Assembly (NCBI GenBank): GCA_034433305.1
Contig: DAOUAM010000038.1
Location: 1-44,488, forward strand
Source of the DNA: DAOUAM01 sp034433305
Lineage (GTDB): Bacteria; Chloroflexota; Dehalococcoidia; Lucifugimonadales; DAOUAM01
Direction: 5' to 3'
Length of the DNA: 44,488 bases
The notes under the pieces were generated by a model. The model made no database searches. It saw only the letters and a list, made by a program, of their open reading frames with translations, and had not been told where the DNA came from. The translations under genes were made by a program, and so were the position numbers. The first letter of the stretch is position 1; every line of letters starts with the position of its first letter. Positions 22,820 to 31,800 of the stretch are shown here, one piece after another.

Positions 22820-24043
22820 ATGCTGAAACTGGCCTTGCTGAGCTTTCATGGCTGTCCCGTGGCCCGCCTGGGCGAGAAAGACACCGGTGGCATGAACGTG
22901 TATGTCCTTCAGCTTGCCCGGGAGCTTGCCCACCGGGGCCACCAGGTGGACGTTTATACTCGCTACCATGACCCCAATGATCCCCAGGTAGTGCAGCTCA
23001 GCGACAAGGCCAGGGTGATTCACCTGAAGGCGGGGCCTTACGACGCCACCAAGGAGAGCCTGTACAGCTACATACCGGAGTTCCTGAGCAACCTGTGCAG
23101 CTTCACCTGCGCCTCTGGACTGGCCTATGACCTGGTCCACTCCCACTACTGGCTGTCCGGGCGAGCGGGCATGACGCTCAGCCGCAAGTGGAGCGTGCCC
23201 CACGTCACCACCTTTCATACGCTGGCCAAGATCAAGCTCAGGGCGAGGGTAGGCGAGCACGAGCCAGAGCTGCGCATGTCGGTGGAGAAGCTGGTGATGG
23301 ATAGCGTGGACGCCATCGTGACCGCCACCAGGCAGGAGAAGGACGACATAGTGCGGCTCTACCAGGTGCCTCCCCACAAAGTCCAGGTCATACCGGCGGG
23401 AGTCGACCTGGAACTATTTAGGCCGGTGGATAAAACTGCCGCCAGACAGGCGTTAAAATTAGTAGAGAAAAGGATTATCTTATATGTAGGACGCATCGAG
23501 CCACTCAAAGGGCTTGACCTGCTGCTGAGGGCCATACCGCAACTGGAATGTACGCGGGACACGCGGCTGCTCATCGTGGGAGGGAAGCCTGGACAGGACA
23601 GCGAGCTGGAACGCCTGAAGGCACTGGCCTCGGACCTGGGTATTCAGGACAGGGTGACTTTTACCGGGGCGGTCAAGCAGACCGAGTTGCCCAGGTATTA
23701 CAGCGCCGCCGACGTGTTCGTTCTGCCCTCCTACTATGAGAGCTTTGGCCTGGTGGCCCTGGAGGCTATGGCCTGCGGCACGCCAGTGGTCGTCTCCAGA
23801 GTAGGCGGCCTGAAGAGCTTCGTCAGGGACGGTGAGACAGGATACCTCATCCCCTGGCGCTGTCCTGACCCCTTCGCCCAGCGCATTGACATGCTGCTGG
23901 CCAACGAGGCGCTTCGGGAAGCCATGGGCAAAGCGGCCAGGGCCAGGGCCCAGGAAATGGGCTGGGGTGGAGTGGCTGACAGGATGCTAGATTTCTACTT
24001 CCGCCTGACAAGGGCGAGGTGGGAAAGTGTTGCAGGAGCGTGA
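22820..24043 (+). CDS. GT4-family glycosyltransferase
   Basis: The start is ATG 22820 with GGAG 8 nt upstream, giving 407 residues. The N-terminal Rossmann half has KDTGGMNVYVLQLARELAHR and VHSHYWLSGRAG. The C-terminal donor half has ILYVGRIEPLKGLDLLLRA and the EX7E motif in SYYESFGLVALEAMACGTPVV. The GGMNVYV wording is close to MshA and sucrose-phosphate-synthase-like GT4 enzymes, but substrate cannot be assigned. A short AT-rich patch (about 23445-23490) encodes normal family sequence. The stop TGA is followed at once by the GTG of the next gene, so translation is probably coupled. Confidence 0.9.
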   Translation: MLKLALLSFHGCPVARLGEKDTGGMNVYVLQLARELAHRGHQVDVYTRYHDPNDPQVVQLSDKARVIHLKAGPYDATKESLYSYIPEFLSNLCSFTCASGLAYDLVHSHYWLSGRAGMTLSRKWSVPHVTTFHTLAKIKLRARVGEHEPELRMSVEKLVMDSVDAIVTATRQEKDDIVRLYQVPPHKVQVIPAGVDLELFRPVDKTAARQALKLVEKRIILYVGRIEPLKGLDLLLRAIPQLECTRDTRLLIVGGKPGQDSELERLKALASDLGIQDRVTFTGAVKQTELPRYYSAADVFVLPSYYESFGLVALEAMACGTPVVVSRVGGLKSFVRDGETGYLIPWRCPDPFAQRIDMLLANEALREAMGKAARARAQEMGWGGVADRMLDFYFRLTRARWESVAGA

Positions 24044-24778
24044 GTGGTGGAAGGGCAGATTAATCCGACACATCCTGGGACGGGTGGCAGTCCGCAAGTC
24101 ATAGGACAGTCCATTTTCCAGCAACTGGAGCGTCACTTCTGGAAGCGCATGTTCTCCGGCTTCCTGGTGCTCATCCCGTTAATGGTCACCTTCCTGGTGC
24201 TGCGATTTGTCTTCAACTCGGTGGACGGCATATTCCGACCGCTGGTGCGCGAGACTATCCTGGACTTTCCTGGCATCGGGATAGCCTTCAGCCTGGCGCT
24301 GCTATATGTCACGGGCCTGCTGGTCGCCAGCAAGGCCGGCAGAAAGGCGCTGGACTGGCAAAGCTTCATCCTGGGCAAGATACCGGTGGTCAAGAGCATC
24401 TACAGCATCGCCAAGCAGACTACCGACGCCCTCTCCTCGCCGGTGGGGCAGTACTTTAGCCGCGTGGTCTTCGTGGAGTGGCCCCACAAGGGCCTGCGGT
24501 CGCTGGCCTTCGTCACCGGCCACTGCTATGTCCCGGACGAGCACGGCGAGCCGATGGTGGTCGTGTACATCCCCACGGTGCCAACGCCGACGTCTGGCAT
24601 CCTGGCCCTGGTCCGCAAGGAAGACATCATCGAGACCAACATCAGCATGGAGGACGCCATGAAGATGGTCTTCACCTGTGGCGTCGTGCTCCCCAACATG
24701 CTGACCAACTCGGCTGACGTCGGCGTGTACAGCGCCGCCAATATCGCTCCGCACGCCCCGGAGACGAAGGGGGCCTGA
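24044..24778 (+). CDS. DUF502 family membrane protein
   Basis: The 244-residue protein fits DUF502. The first membrane segment is FSGFLVLIPLMVTFLVLRFVF (about residues 44-64) and the second is FSLALLYVTGLLVASKAG (about 83-100). A soluble part follows with the family marks PVVKSIYSIAKQ, VVFVEWPHKGLRSLAFVTG, VYIPTVPTPTSGILALV and a C-terminal VFTCGVVLP. The function of the family is unknown. The GTG start directly abuts the GT4 stop codon without its own strong ribosome binding site, so coupling is likely. It is convergent with the tandem GNAT gene. Confidence 0.88.
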   Translation: MVEGQINPTHPGTGGSPQVIGQSIFQQLERHFWKRMFSGFLVLIPLMVTFLVLRFVFNSVDGIFRPLVRETILDFPGIGIAFSLALLYVTGLLVASKAGRKALDWQSFILGKIPVVKSIYSIAKQTTDALSSPVGQYFSRVVFVEWPHKGLRSLAFVTGHCYVPDEHGEPMVVVYIPTVPTPTSGILALVRKEDIIETNISMEDAMKMVFTCGVVLPNMLTNSADVGVYSAANIAPHAPETKGA

Positions 24779-24817
24779 CGTCGGCACAGCCGGGAGTGGC
24801 CCCATGAGGCAGCGGCG

Positions 24818-25747
24818 CTACCCGCTCAGCCGCTTCTCGTACCATAGGGTCTGCCCCACCTTGCGAAAGCCAATGGACTGATAGAGGCTTCTGGCGGGTA
24901 AATTCTGCTCGTCCACATCCAGCTCGATGCAGTCCACGCCCCTGGACTTCAGGTACTCCATGCCTGCCAGGACAATGGCGCGGCCCAGCCGGCGCCTGCG
25001 ATAGTCCGGGTGGATGCCCGTCATGAATATCCATCCCACGGCCTGGCCGGCGGAGGCGGCCCTCAGAGTCCAGTTGTAGCCCGCCAGCCTGCTGCCATCC
25101 GTCACGAAGATAATGCCCTGGGGGTCGCAGCGCTTGTGCCTGACCCGGGCGCTGACCTCCTCGACGGTATTGGGGCAGAAGCCCCAGTTGTGGCTGAAGG
25201 CGGCATTCTGGAGCTCTGTCAGCGCCTCTTCGTCCTGTCCCAGGCAGAAAGAGCGCATGTAGAAGCCAGCGGGGAGTCTGGCCATGGGGGCCTGCTGGCC
25301 CTCCCATCTCATCTGCCAGTAGCGCCTCACCACGGCGAAGCCCAGCGACTCCAGAAGCCGGCCAGCAGCATCGTCCTGGTGAGGCGATTCCGTGTGCAGG
25401 AAGGATGCGCCAGTGGTGCTGGCGAAGTTGATGCAGGCCATCAACAGGCCTCTACCGATGCCCTGCCCTCGGTGCGACGCCAGCACGCCGCCACTGGCGA
25501 CGACGCGGCCTATGCGGGTCTCTGGTGTCATCAGGACGAAGCCCACCAGTCTCCCGTTGCACACGGCCACAAAGCAGTGCTCCTCGGGAATGCGTGGCGG
25601 CAATGCCAGCTCCTGGGCCATGGACTCCAGGTCGAAGGCTCTCTCCGTGCCAGCAGTGCCCCTCACCTCGTTATACAACGGCACAAACTGGGCCAGGTCG
25701 CTCCAGCGAAACTGGCGAACAGTCGCCCTCGTAGCGCCAACAGCCAT
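24818..25747 (-). CDS. Tandem GNAT acetyltransferase (MshD-like layout)
   Basis: The 309-residue protein carries two GNAT domains. The N-terminal one has the acetyl-CoA loop ASHRGQGIGRGLLMA (about 90-104) and ends SLGFAVVRRYWQM. The C-terminal one has HPDYRRRRLGRAIVLAGMEYL (within about 242-262) and NLPARSLYQSIGFRKVG. Two-domain GNATs of this size include mycothiol synthase MshD, in which the C-terminal domain is active, but other tandem GNATs share the layout. It is cytoplasmic. Since the gene set for mycothiol (MshB, MshC) is not here, only the acetyltransferase fold is safe. It is transcribed leftward, convergent with DUF502. Confidence 0.85.
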   Translation of the reverse strand: MAVGATRATVRQFRWSDLAQFVPLYNEVRGTAGTERAFDLESMAQELALPPRIPEEHCFVAVCNGRLVGFVLMTPETRIGRVVASGGVLASHRGQGIGRGLLMACINFASTTGASFLHTESPHQDDAAGRLLESLGFAVVRRYWQMRWEGQQAPMARLPAGFYMRSFCLGQDEEALTELQNAAFSHNWGFCPNTVEEVSARVRHKRCDPQGIIFVTDGSRLAGYNWTLRAASAGQAVGWIFMTGIHPDYRRRRLGRAIVLAGMEYLKSRGVDCIELDVDEQNLPARSLYQSIGFRKVGQTLWYEKRLSG

Positions 25748-25881
25748 TCACCGCCCCCGTGAAGCCTGACGAAGCGTGCGTCTGCACGCAGATTGTAACA
25801 CATAATACTGTTCCAGGTGTACGTGGCGCCATGCCGCGCCTGTCATATCAGGCCGAGGCGGCCCCGGCCACCCTCATCGCC

Positions 25882-25910
25882 TTGACGCAGGCCACGCTGA
25901 AAGCTAGAAT
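25882..25910 (+). promoter_or_regulatory. Promoter of tRNA-Lys
   Basis: TTGACG (25882-25887) and TAGAAT (25905-25910) with a 17-nt spacer. The predicted start is about 35 nt before the tRNA. Confidence 0.6.
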
Positions 25911-25951
25911 GGGATGGCTACGGTAAGGCCGACCTCACACTGGTCAAGCAT

Positions 25952-26024
<73 letters not shown>

Positions 26025-26046
26025 CTTGCGGAAGGCTTACAGCAGG

Positions 26047-26080
26047 GCCGCCTGTGACTCGCACAGGCGGCTTCTCATTT
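26047..26080 (+). terminator. Intrinsic terminator after tRNA-Lys
   Basis: GCCGCCTGTG (26047-26056) and CACAGGCGGC (26062-26071) form a perfect 10-bp stem with a 5-nt loop, followed by TTCTCATTT. It ends 30 nt before the convergent CheA-like gene stop. Confidence 0.75.
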
Positions 26081-26109
26081 GTGAGGCTGCCGGCTGCGAT
26101 TGACCTGGG

Positions 26110-27351
26110 TCACATTGGCAGGGAGGGCAGGCCGCTGTCTTGCGGGGAAGGATCGCCCTGGCTTTGCTCCCAGCGCGCTCCGCCGGGGAGAGGGCTTTGC
26201 TCCTCAGCCGAAAGGGACGTACCTTCGCCCACCAGCGCCGCCATGTCCAGCACAAGCACAACCTCGCCGCTGTCCAGCATAGCCGCGCCGCCGATGCACT
26301 CAGCGCCGGCCGCCCGGCCATTGACGCGGCGCACCAGGAGCTCGCAAGGCTCCAGCAGGGAGTCGGCCGCCAGCACGGCGGTGTCTCCTCCATATGTGAC
26401 TACGACCCCGAAGGCTGAGCTGCCTGATGGTGATGCTTCCTGGCTAGGGCCTGTCCGGAGGAGCGCGTCCAGCCTCAAGACGGGGATGACTTTGCCCTGG
26501 AATGTGCAGGACTCCCCCGCCACGGGCGTGGCCGGGCCGCCCTGATCGAGCACCACCGCCTGGACAACGTTCTCCAGAGGTATGGCAAAAGCCACACCGC
26601 CACAGTAGGTCAGGAGGGCCCTGGTACGCACGCTGTCGCCTGCGACGATATCCAGCACATGCGCCTGGGCTTCTGTGAGGATGTCCGCAATCTGGGCCAG
26701 GGCATCAGTCCCCTTGCCTGAGGTATCATTCTTGGGCCGGCCCCTTTGGACTCTGATCAGGCGCTCCACCACGCCACGGGCCAGGGCCAACTGGACTATC
26801 AGGGGCGCAATGGCTTCCCACGGCGCGTGGCCGGTTTCCACGGGAGAAGAAGGAGCCGGGGGAGTGATGGTGGAGCGAGAGCTGGGATGCACAGGCTGGG
26901 TCTCCTCCTGAGCGACGTGAGGCCGGGACTCGGTCCATGCGGCCGAGGCCTCTGCCTGGACGGCCAGCGCCTCCTGGAAAGCATCGGCATCGGCCTGGGT
27001 GGGTAGCGCGGAAGCCTCCGCCTGCGGGTCTACCAGTGTCTCTCTCAGGGTGATGAAGGTGTCCAGACTGTCAAGCAGCGCGTCAATGACCTGGGTGCCG
27101 ATGGGCTGCGTGCCGCTAATGACTCGCTCCACGATGCCTTTCATGGCGTCGGCCACCTTGGCCATCTCGTGGTGTCCCAGCGACTGGCAGGAGTCCTTGA
27201 GGCCCTGGATTATGCGCAGGACCTCCTGCAGCAGCACCGGATTGACGCGCTCCCTCTCCAGCCGCACGATGTCTTCGTCCAGGCGCTGGAGCTGCTCTTC
27301 TGTCTCCTGCAGGAAAGTGTTCAGGCCTTCAGAGTCGGTATCGGAAGACAC
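26110..27351 (-). CDS. CheA-like protein lacking the kinase domain (degenerate Hpt, dimerisation-like, CheW)
   Basis: I take GTG 27351 as start (AAGGA about 11 nt upstream), giving 413 residues. Residues about 9-75 look like a CheA Hpt helix bundle (LNTFLQETEEQLQRLDEDI, then VLRIIQGLKDSCQSLG), but the phospho-accepting His of the xxHxxKG motif is Gln49. A Pro/Ser-rich linker (about 120-180) follows. Residues about 185-245 resemble the CheA P3 dimerisation helices. Residues about 250-385 are a CheW-like domain (LTYCGGVAFAIPLENVVQAV, VIPVLRLDALL, VVLVLDMAALVG). No HATPase (P4) domain is present. So it can probably bind chemoreceptor or kinase partners but not phosphorylate. No other chemotaxis gene is in the window. 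A start at 27402 is less likely. Confidence 0.78.
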   Translation of the reverse strand: MSSDTDSEGLNTFLQETEEQLQRLDEDIVRLERERVNPVLLQEVLRIIQGLKDSCQSLGHHEMAKVADAMKGIVERVISGTQPIGTQVIDALLDSLDTFITLRETLVDPQAEASALPTQADADAFQEALAVQAEASAAWTESRPHVAQEETQPVHPSSRSTITPPAPSSPVETGHAPWEAIAPLIVQLALARGVVERLIRVQRGRPKNDTSGKGTDALAQIADILTEAQAHVLDIVAGDSVRTRALLTYCGGVAFAIPLENVVQAVVLDQGGPATPVAGESCTFQGKVIPVLRLDALLRTGPSQEASPSGSSAFGVVVTYGGDTAVLAADSLLEPCELLVRRVNGRAAGAECIGGAAMLDSGEVVLVLDMAALVGEGTSLSAEEQSPLPGGARWEQSQGDPSPQDSGLPSLPM

Positions 27352-27462
27352 GGCTACACCAGTCCTTGCTGGCAAGCGAGGCGCCAAAGCATGGCGTGGC
27401 ACGCCCCAGCGCCCGTGCCTGGTATTCAGTCCACTGCCGGTACAGGGCCAGCAAGAAAGGGC

Positions 27463-27491
27463 TTGGTGATTTGGGCAAATGCTGGTAAAAT
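27463..27491 (+). promoter_or_regulatory. Promoter of tRNA-Arg
   Basis: TTGGTG (27463-27468), 17-nt spacer, TAAAAT (27486-27491) preceded by TGG, an extended -10. The predicted start is about 38 nt before the tRNA. Confidence 0.6.
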
Positions 27492-27535
27492 AGTGCCTGA
27501 TGTAGCAGGTACCTGCTCATCGTCCTGTTCAGCGT

Positions 27536-27611
27536 GCCCCTGTAGCTCAGTGGATAGAGCGACGGTTTCCTAAACCGCAAGTCGTGGGTTCGACTCCCAC
27601 CAGGGGTACCA
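27536..27611 (+). tRNA. tRNA-Arg (CCT anticodon)
   Basis: Acceptor GCCCCTG/CAGGGGT, D-stem GCTC/GAGC, anticodon loop TTCCTAA (anticodon CCT, codon AGG) and T-stem GTGGG/CCCAC with TTCGACT. The outer pair of the anticodon stem (A-C) is mismatched. CCA (27609-27611) is encoded. Confidence 0.94.
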
Positions 27612-27840
27612 GACCCCCTCGTCCGTCGCTAGCCAGTGCCGCGCTTATGGCCGAAGGCTGCCGCCCTGACGGCCCATCGGCGAAAGGGCCAGCAGTCCCT
27701 CCAGACCTGGCCCGCCATGCACGACGGCCCGAGGTGGGCTGCTTCACATGCCGCCTTACCCCTGGAAGGCTACAGTCTAGATACACTCCCGGGCTATCAG
27801 GGAAACATCCCTCCAGTCAGGTATTACCAGGAGGACTGCT

Positions 27841-28680
27841 CTGGGAAACTGTCGCCACTGCGGCAAGGACGCGGGCTTCCTGCGCAATTCCCATGGTGAG
27901 TGCGAGGCACGCTACGAGGCAGGCCGCCATAACATTATCAGCCTGGTGGTCAGGGCTGCCCGTGGCGAGGAAGACATGGGGTCTCTGACTACTCGAGTCC
28001 AAGAAGTTGTACAGGCGAGCTACGTGCCACCAGGTCACATCCGCGACCTGGTGGTCCAGGCGTGGGAGCAATCAGTAGAGGCATTCCTGGACGACCAGGT
28101 CCTCTCTGAAAAGGAAGAGAAGCGCCTTCGCTCTATCATGGGCCTGTTCAAGCTCACACAGCAGGACATGGACGCCCACGGCGCCTACACGCGTATGGTG
28201 AAAGCAACAGTCCTGCGGGAAGTGCTGGCTGGCAACCTCCCGTCACGCGTGGCAGTCACAGGTGCGATGCTTTTCAACCTCCAGAAGAGCGAAACCCTGG
28301 TGTGGGTATTCAATGGCGTCAAGTACTACGAGGAGAGGACGTACCGCGAACACGTTGGCGGGTACTCCGGCGTGAGCATCCGGGTGATGAAGGGGGTGTA
28401 TTACCGCACCGGCGGCTTCAGGGGACGCCCAGTCGAGCGAGTGGAGACGGAACTCATGGATACGGGTACGCTGGGCATAACTAACAAGCATATCTACTTT
28501 ATCGGGTCTCGCAAGAAGTTCCGAGTCCCGTACTCAAAGATAGTGGCCTTCGAACCTTTTGACGACGGCATAGGGATCATGCGCGACGCGGCCTCAGCAA
28601 AGCCACAGCGCTTCAGCACAGGCGATGGCTGGTTCACCTACAACCTCGTTGCTAACCTCGCCCAGCGACACGATTCCTGA
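27841..28680 (+). CDS. Unrecognised protein with N-terminal Cys/His cluster and PH/GRAM-like C-terminus; probable CTG start
   Basis: The frame is open from a TAG at 27778 to 28680. The protein clearly begins before the first GTG (27946), because GNCRHCGKDAGFLRNSHGEC lies in frame at 27844-27903 and looks like a metal-binding cluster (C-x2-C, H-x2-C). No ATG, GTG or TTG occurs between the TAG and this segment. AGGAGG at 27829-27834 sits exactly 6 nt before a CTG at 27841, making CTG the best start (279 residues). The middle is helical (QVLSEKEEKRLRSIMGLF). The end, ETELMDTGTLGITNKHIYF, then KKFRVPYSKIVAFEPFDDGIG, looks like a PH/GRAM-type beta barrel. I know similar uncharacterised proteins but no function. 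Confidence 0.75.
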   Translation: MGNCRHCGKDAGFLRNSHGECEARYEAGRHNIISLVVRAARGEEDMGSLTTRVQEVVQASYVPPGHIRDLVVQAWEQSVEAFLDDQVLSEKEEKRLRSIMGLFKLTQQDMDAHGAYTRMVKATVLREVLAGNLPSRVAVTGAMLFNLQKSETLVWVFNGVKYYEERTYREHVGGYSGVSIRVMKGVYYRTGGFRGRPVERVETELMDTGTLGITNKHIYFIGSRKKFRVPYSKIVAFEPFDDGIGIMRDAASAKPQRFSTGDGWFTYNLVANLAQRHDS

Positions 28681-28869
28681 CATCGCACCCTGTCCATGCT
28701 CAGTGCATTATTTGCTAATTTGCGTGGGGCGCGCTCCACCTGCCTTGAAGGCATGCGCAAGATGGCATCCCTGAAGCGGGTTGCAAAACCTGCCCTAACA
28801 TTAGCTGCATACCTCGAAGCTTCAGGCCAGGGCAAGCCCGGATTCTGACCGTTGGGCCTGGAGCGCGGG

Positions 28870-31800
28870 CTAGCCTCTGGCGCGGCCACGGGAGGAGGCC
28901 AGGGGCAGGGAGAAGGCGAAGGTGGAGCCTTTACCCAACTCGCTCTCCACCCATATCTTGCCACCATGGGCTTCCACAATCTGCCTGGAGAGCGCCAGGC
29001 CCAGCCCCAGCCCGGGGAAGCGCTGCCTGTCCTGCTCAGTCCTGAAGTAGGGCTGGAATAGCCGCTCCTGCTCCTCCCTGGTTATGCCAGGCCCCAGGTC
29101 CTGCACCTGTACCAGCAGCGAGCCATTCTGCCTCCTGGCCCTGATGGTGATGGACGCTTTCTCCGGGCTGAACTTCATGGCGTTGAGCAAAAGATTGGAG
29201 ACGACCTGCTGGAAGCGCCGCCGGTCCGCCTGTACCCTGGGTAGCCCTCTGGCTATGTCCAGCACCAGTTCTTGCCCGTTCTTTGTGGCCTGGGGCCACA
29301 GGAACTCGCAAGTCTCTTCTATGGCCTCTTTGACGTCGAACTGGCTGAGGCTCATTCTGAACTTGCCTGCCTGTATGGCGGCAATGTCCAGCAGCTCGTT
29401 GATGCGGTCCCTGAGGGTCTCCGCCCCTGCTATCATGTTTTCGAGCAAGCGCTCCTCGATGGTGCCCGGCTGAGGCTTGATCACCTCTCCCAGCATGCCT
29501 GCACAGGTCAGCAGCGGGGCCAGTGGAGTCCTGAGTTCGTGGGTGAGGACACTCAGGAACTGCATCCTGGCCTGGTTTTCTCTTTCCTGGGCCTGCTTCA
29601 GCTCCGTGATGTCGTGGACAACGCTGTGGAAGCCTGCTACCTCTCCATCAGGCCCCCGTCTCAGGACGGAGCTTAGCAAGGTATTCAGGGTCCTACCGTC
29701 CTTGTGGCGGGCCTTGATTTCGTAGTCGCGGAGGAAGCCAGCGCGCTCGATTTCCTGGATGAACTTCTCTCTGTCCTGGGGATCGGCGTATAGTTGCCTG
29801 ATATTCGTACCCTTCAGCTCTTCCCTGGTGTAGCCTAGCATGTCCAGACAAGAGGGGCTTATGTCCAGGATTGTGCCATCTGGGCCGACTATGGATATAA
29901 CATCCCTGGACTCCTCGAAGAGCCTGCGGTACTTTTCCTCACTGTCCCTGAGGGCGGCCTCCATGAGCTTGCGGTCGGTGACGTCGCGCATAAAGACTTG
30001 CCTTACCTGCTTGCCCTGGTAGGTGACGGATATGCCGGCCGTCTCATAGTAGACGGCCTTTCCGTCCCTCCTCAACCACACCCCCTCATTGCGCTGCACC
30101 GGCTCGCTGTCCAGCATAAGCTCCAGCATCCGCGAGATAGCCGCCCGGTGGTCGGCGCGTATAAAGTCCAGCAGCGACCGGCCAATGACCTCGGAAGGGT
30201 CATGCGCCCCCAGCATGGCCGCCCCGGCAGGGTTTATGTACAGTACCTTGCCGTCCTCTTGCGGTGAGTAGATGAAGATGGCTTCCGGCGCAAGCTCCAC
30301 CAGGGTACGGTAGCGCTCCTCGCTTTCACGCAGGGCCTCTTCCGCCTGTCTCATCTGTGTGTAAAGCCTGGCGCTAGCCACCGCTCCCGCTATCTGAATG
30401 CCGATCCGTTCACCCAGGGCTATCTCGCGAGGGGTGTAAGCATCTGCCTGAAGCGATGAAAGGGCCAGGGCACCCACGGCCATGCCCTCGGAAATGAGCG
30501 GTATGACCATCCTGGTCTTGAGGCCGGCAGCGGCAAAGGGCAGGAGTCCCGGGTAACGTTCCTTCAGCCAGTCCACGTCCTGGAGTCCAACGCAGACTAC
30601 TCTGCGTGTGCGAATAGCTTCCTCTGCCAGCGTGCCCACAAGTCCGCGCACTCTCCCTTTCTCGAAGCCTGGCACATGGACGCCAGCGGCGCACATTCTA
30701 ATGACTAGAAATTGCCTTTCATGGTCAACGGTTTCCACAGAAATCCAGTCAAAGGGAATAAGCTCGCGCACCTGCTCGGCGAAACTGTCGAATACCTCCT
30801 CCAGCTCCAGGGACGAGGAAATTATGCGGCCTATGCCGGCCAGGACCTCGTTCTCCCTGGCAAGCGTTCTTGCCGTCTCCTCGCTCCGTCTCAGGCGTGC
30901 TTCCACCTCTACCTGGTCGGTGATATCACGGGCAATCCCGATGACGAACTGGACGGAGCCATCCTCGCCGAACTCCGGGACGCGGAGAGACTGGAACGTC
31001 CTGGAGCCATGAGCAGTCAGGACCTCGTACCTGATGGCACTTCCCTCACCCGTCCTGAAGACCTGGACCAGGTGTTCCTGTAGCTGCCTGGCGAACTCCT
31101 GCCCTTGCCAGGCTTCCACCAGCGTTTTGCCCAGGAGCTCATCGCGCGACAGCCCTACCCCGGTTACCGCCCGGTTGACATACACGTGCCTCAAGTTCCT
31201 GTCGTAGCGGGCAACAATATCGGGCAAGTTCTCAGCCAGGGTCCTGTATGCCTGCTCACGCCGCTGCAATGCCTCGTAGAGCCGTACTCTATCCAGGGCC
31301 TGAGCGCATTGCAAGGCCAGAGCCAGCATAAAGTCCCTGTCTCCCTCCGCGAATTCCCGGGCCTGGGCAAAGCTGAAGCCTATAGCGCCCAGCACCGAGT
31401 TAGCCAGCACCAGGGGGATGGCCGCCCATGCGACGCTGCCAGTCTTACTCACGACGGACTGCAACTCAGGGTAGCGCTCGGCCAGGACTCCAGGGGAGCC
31501 AATCCATACAGGCTGACCAGTACGTGCCGCATCGGCCAGCGGGATGTGCGCGCCTAAAGGCAACAGACTGTACTGGTCCAGCAATTCCTGGGAATAGCCG
31601 ATGGCTTCCACGAGCCGCAGGGCGCTGCCATCTTCAGTCAGGAGCATGAGCGACCCGGCCTTTGCGCCCAGCGCCACCACCCCCTGGGAGGTAATCACCT
31701 GCGCTACCTGGCCCTCGGTGGGTGCGCTTGCCAGTGCAGTCCTGACGGCTTGAAGCCTGGCCAGCCGGTTGGCGGCCAGTTCCGCCTCGCGCCGAGCCTG

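Noticed and set aside
23445..23490. AT-rich patch in the GT4 gene
   Set aside because: It encodes normal family sequence (VEKRIILYVGRIEPLKG) and is too short to suggest transfer.
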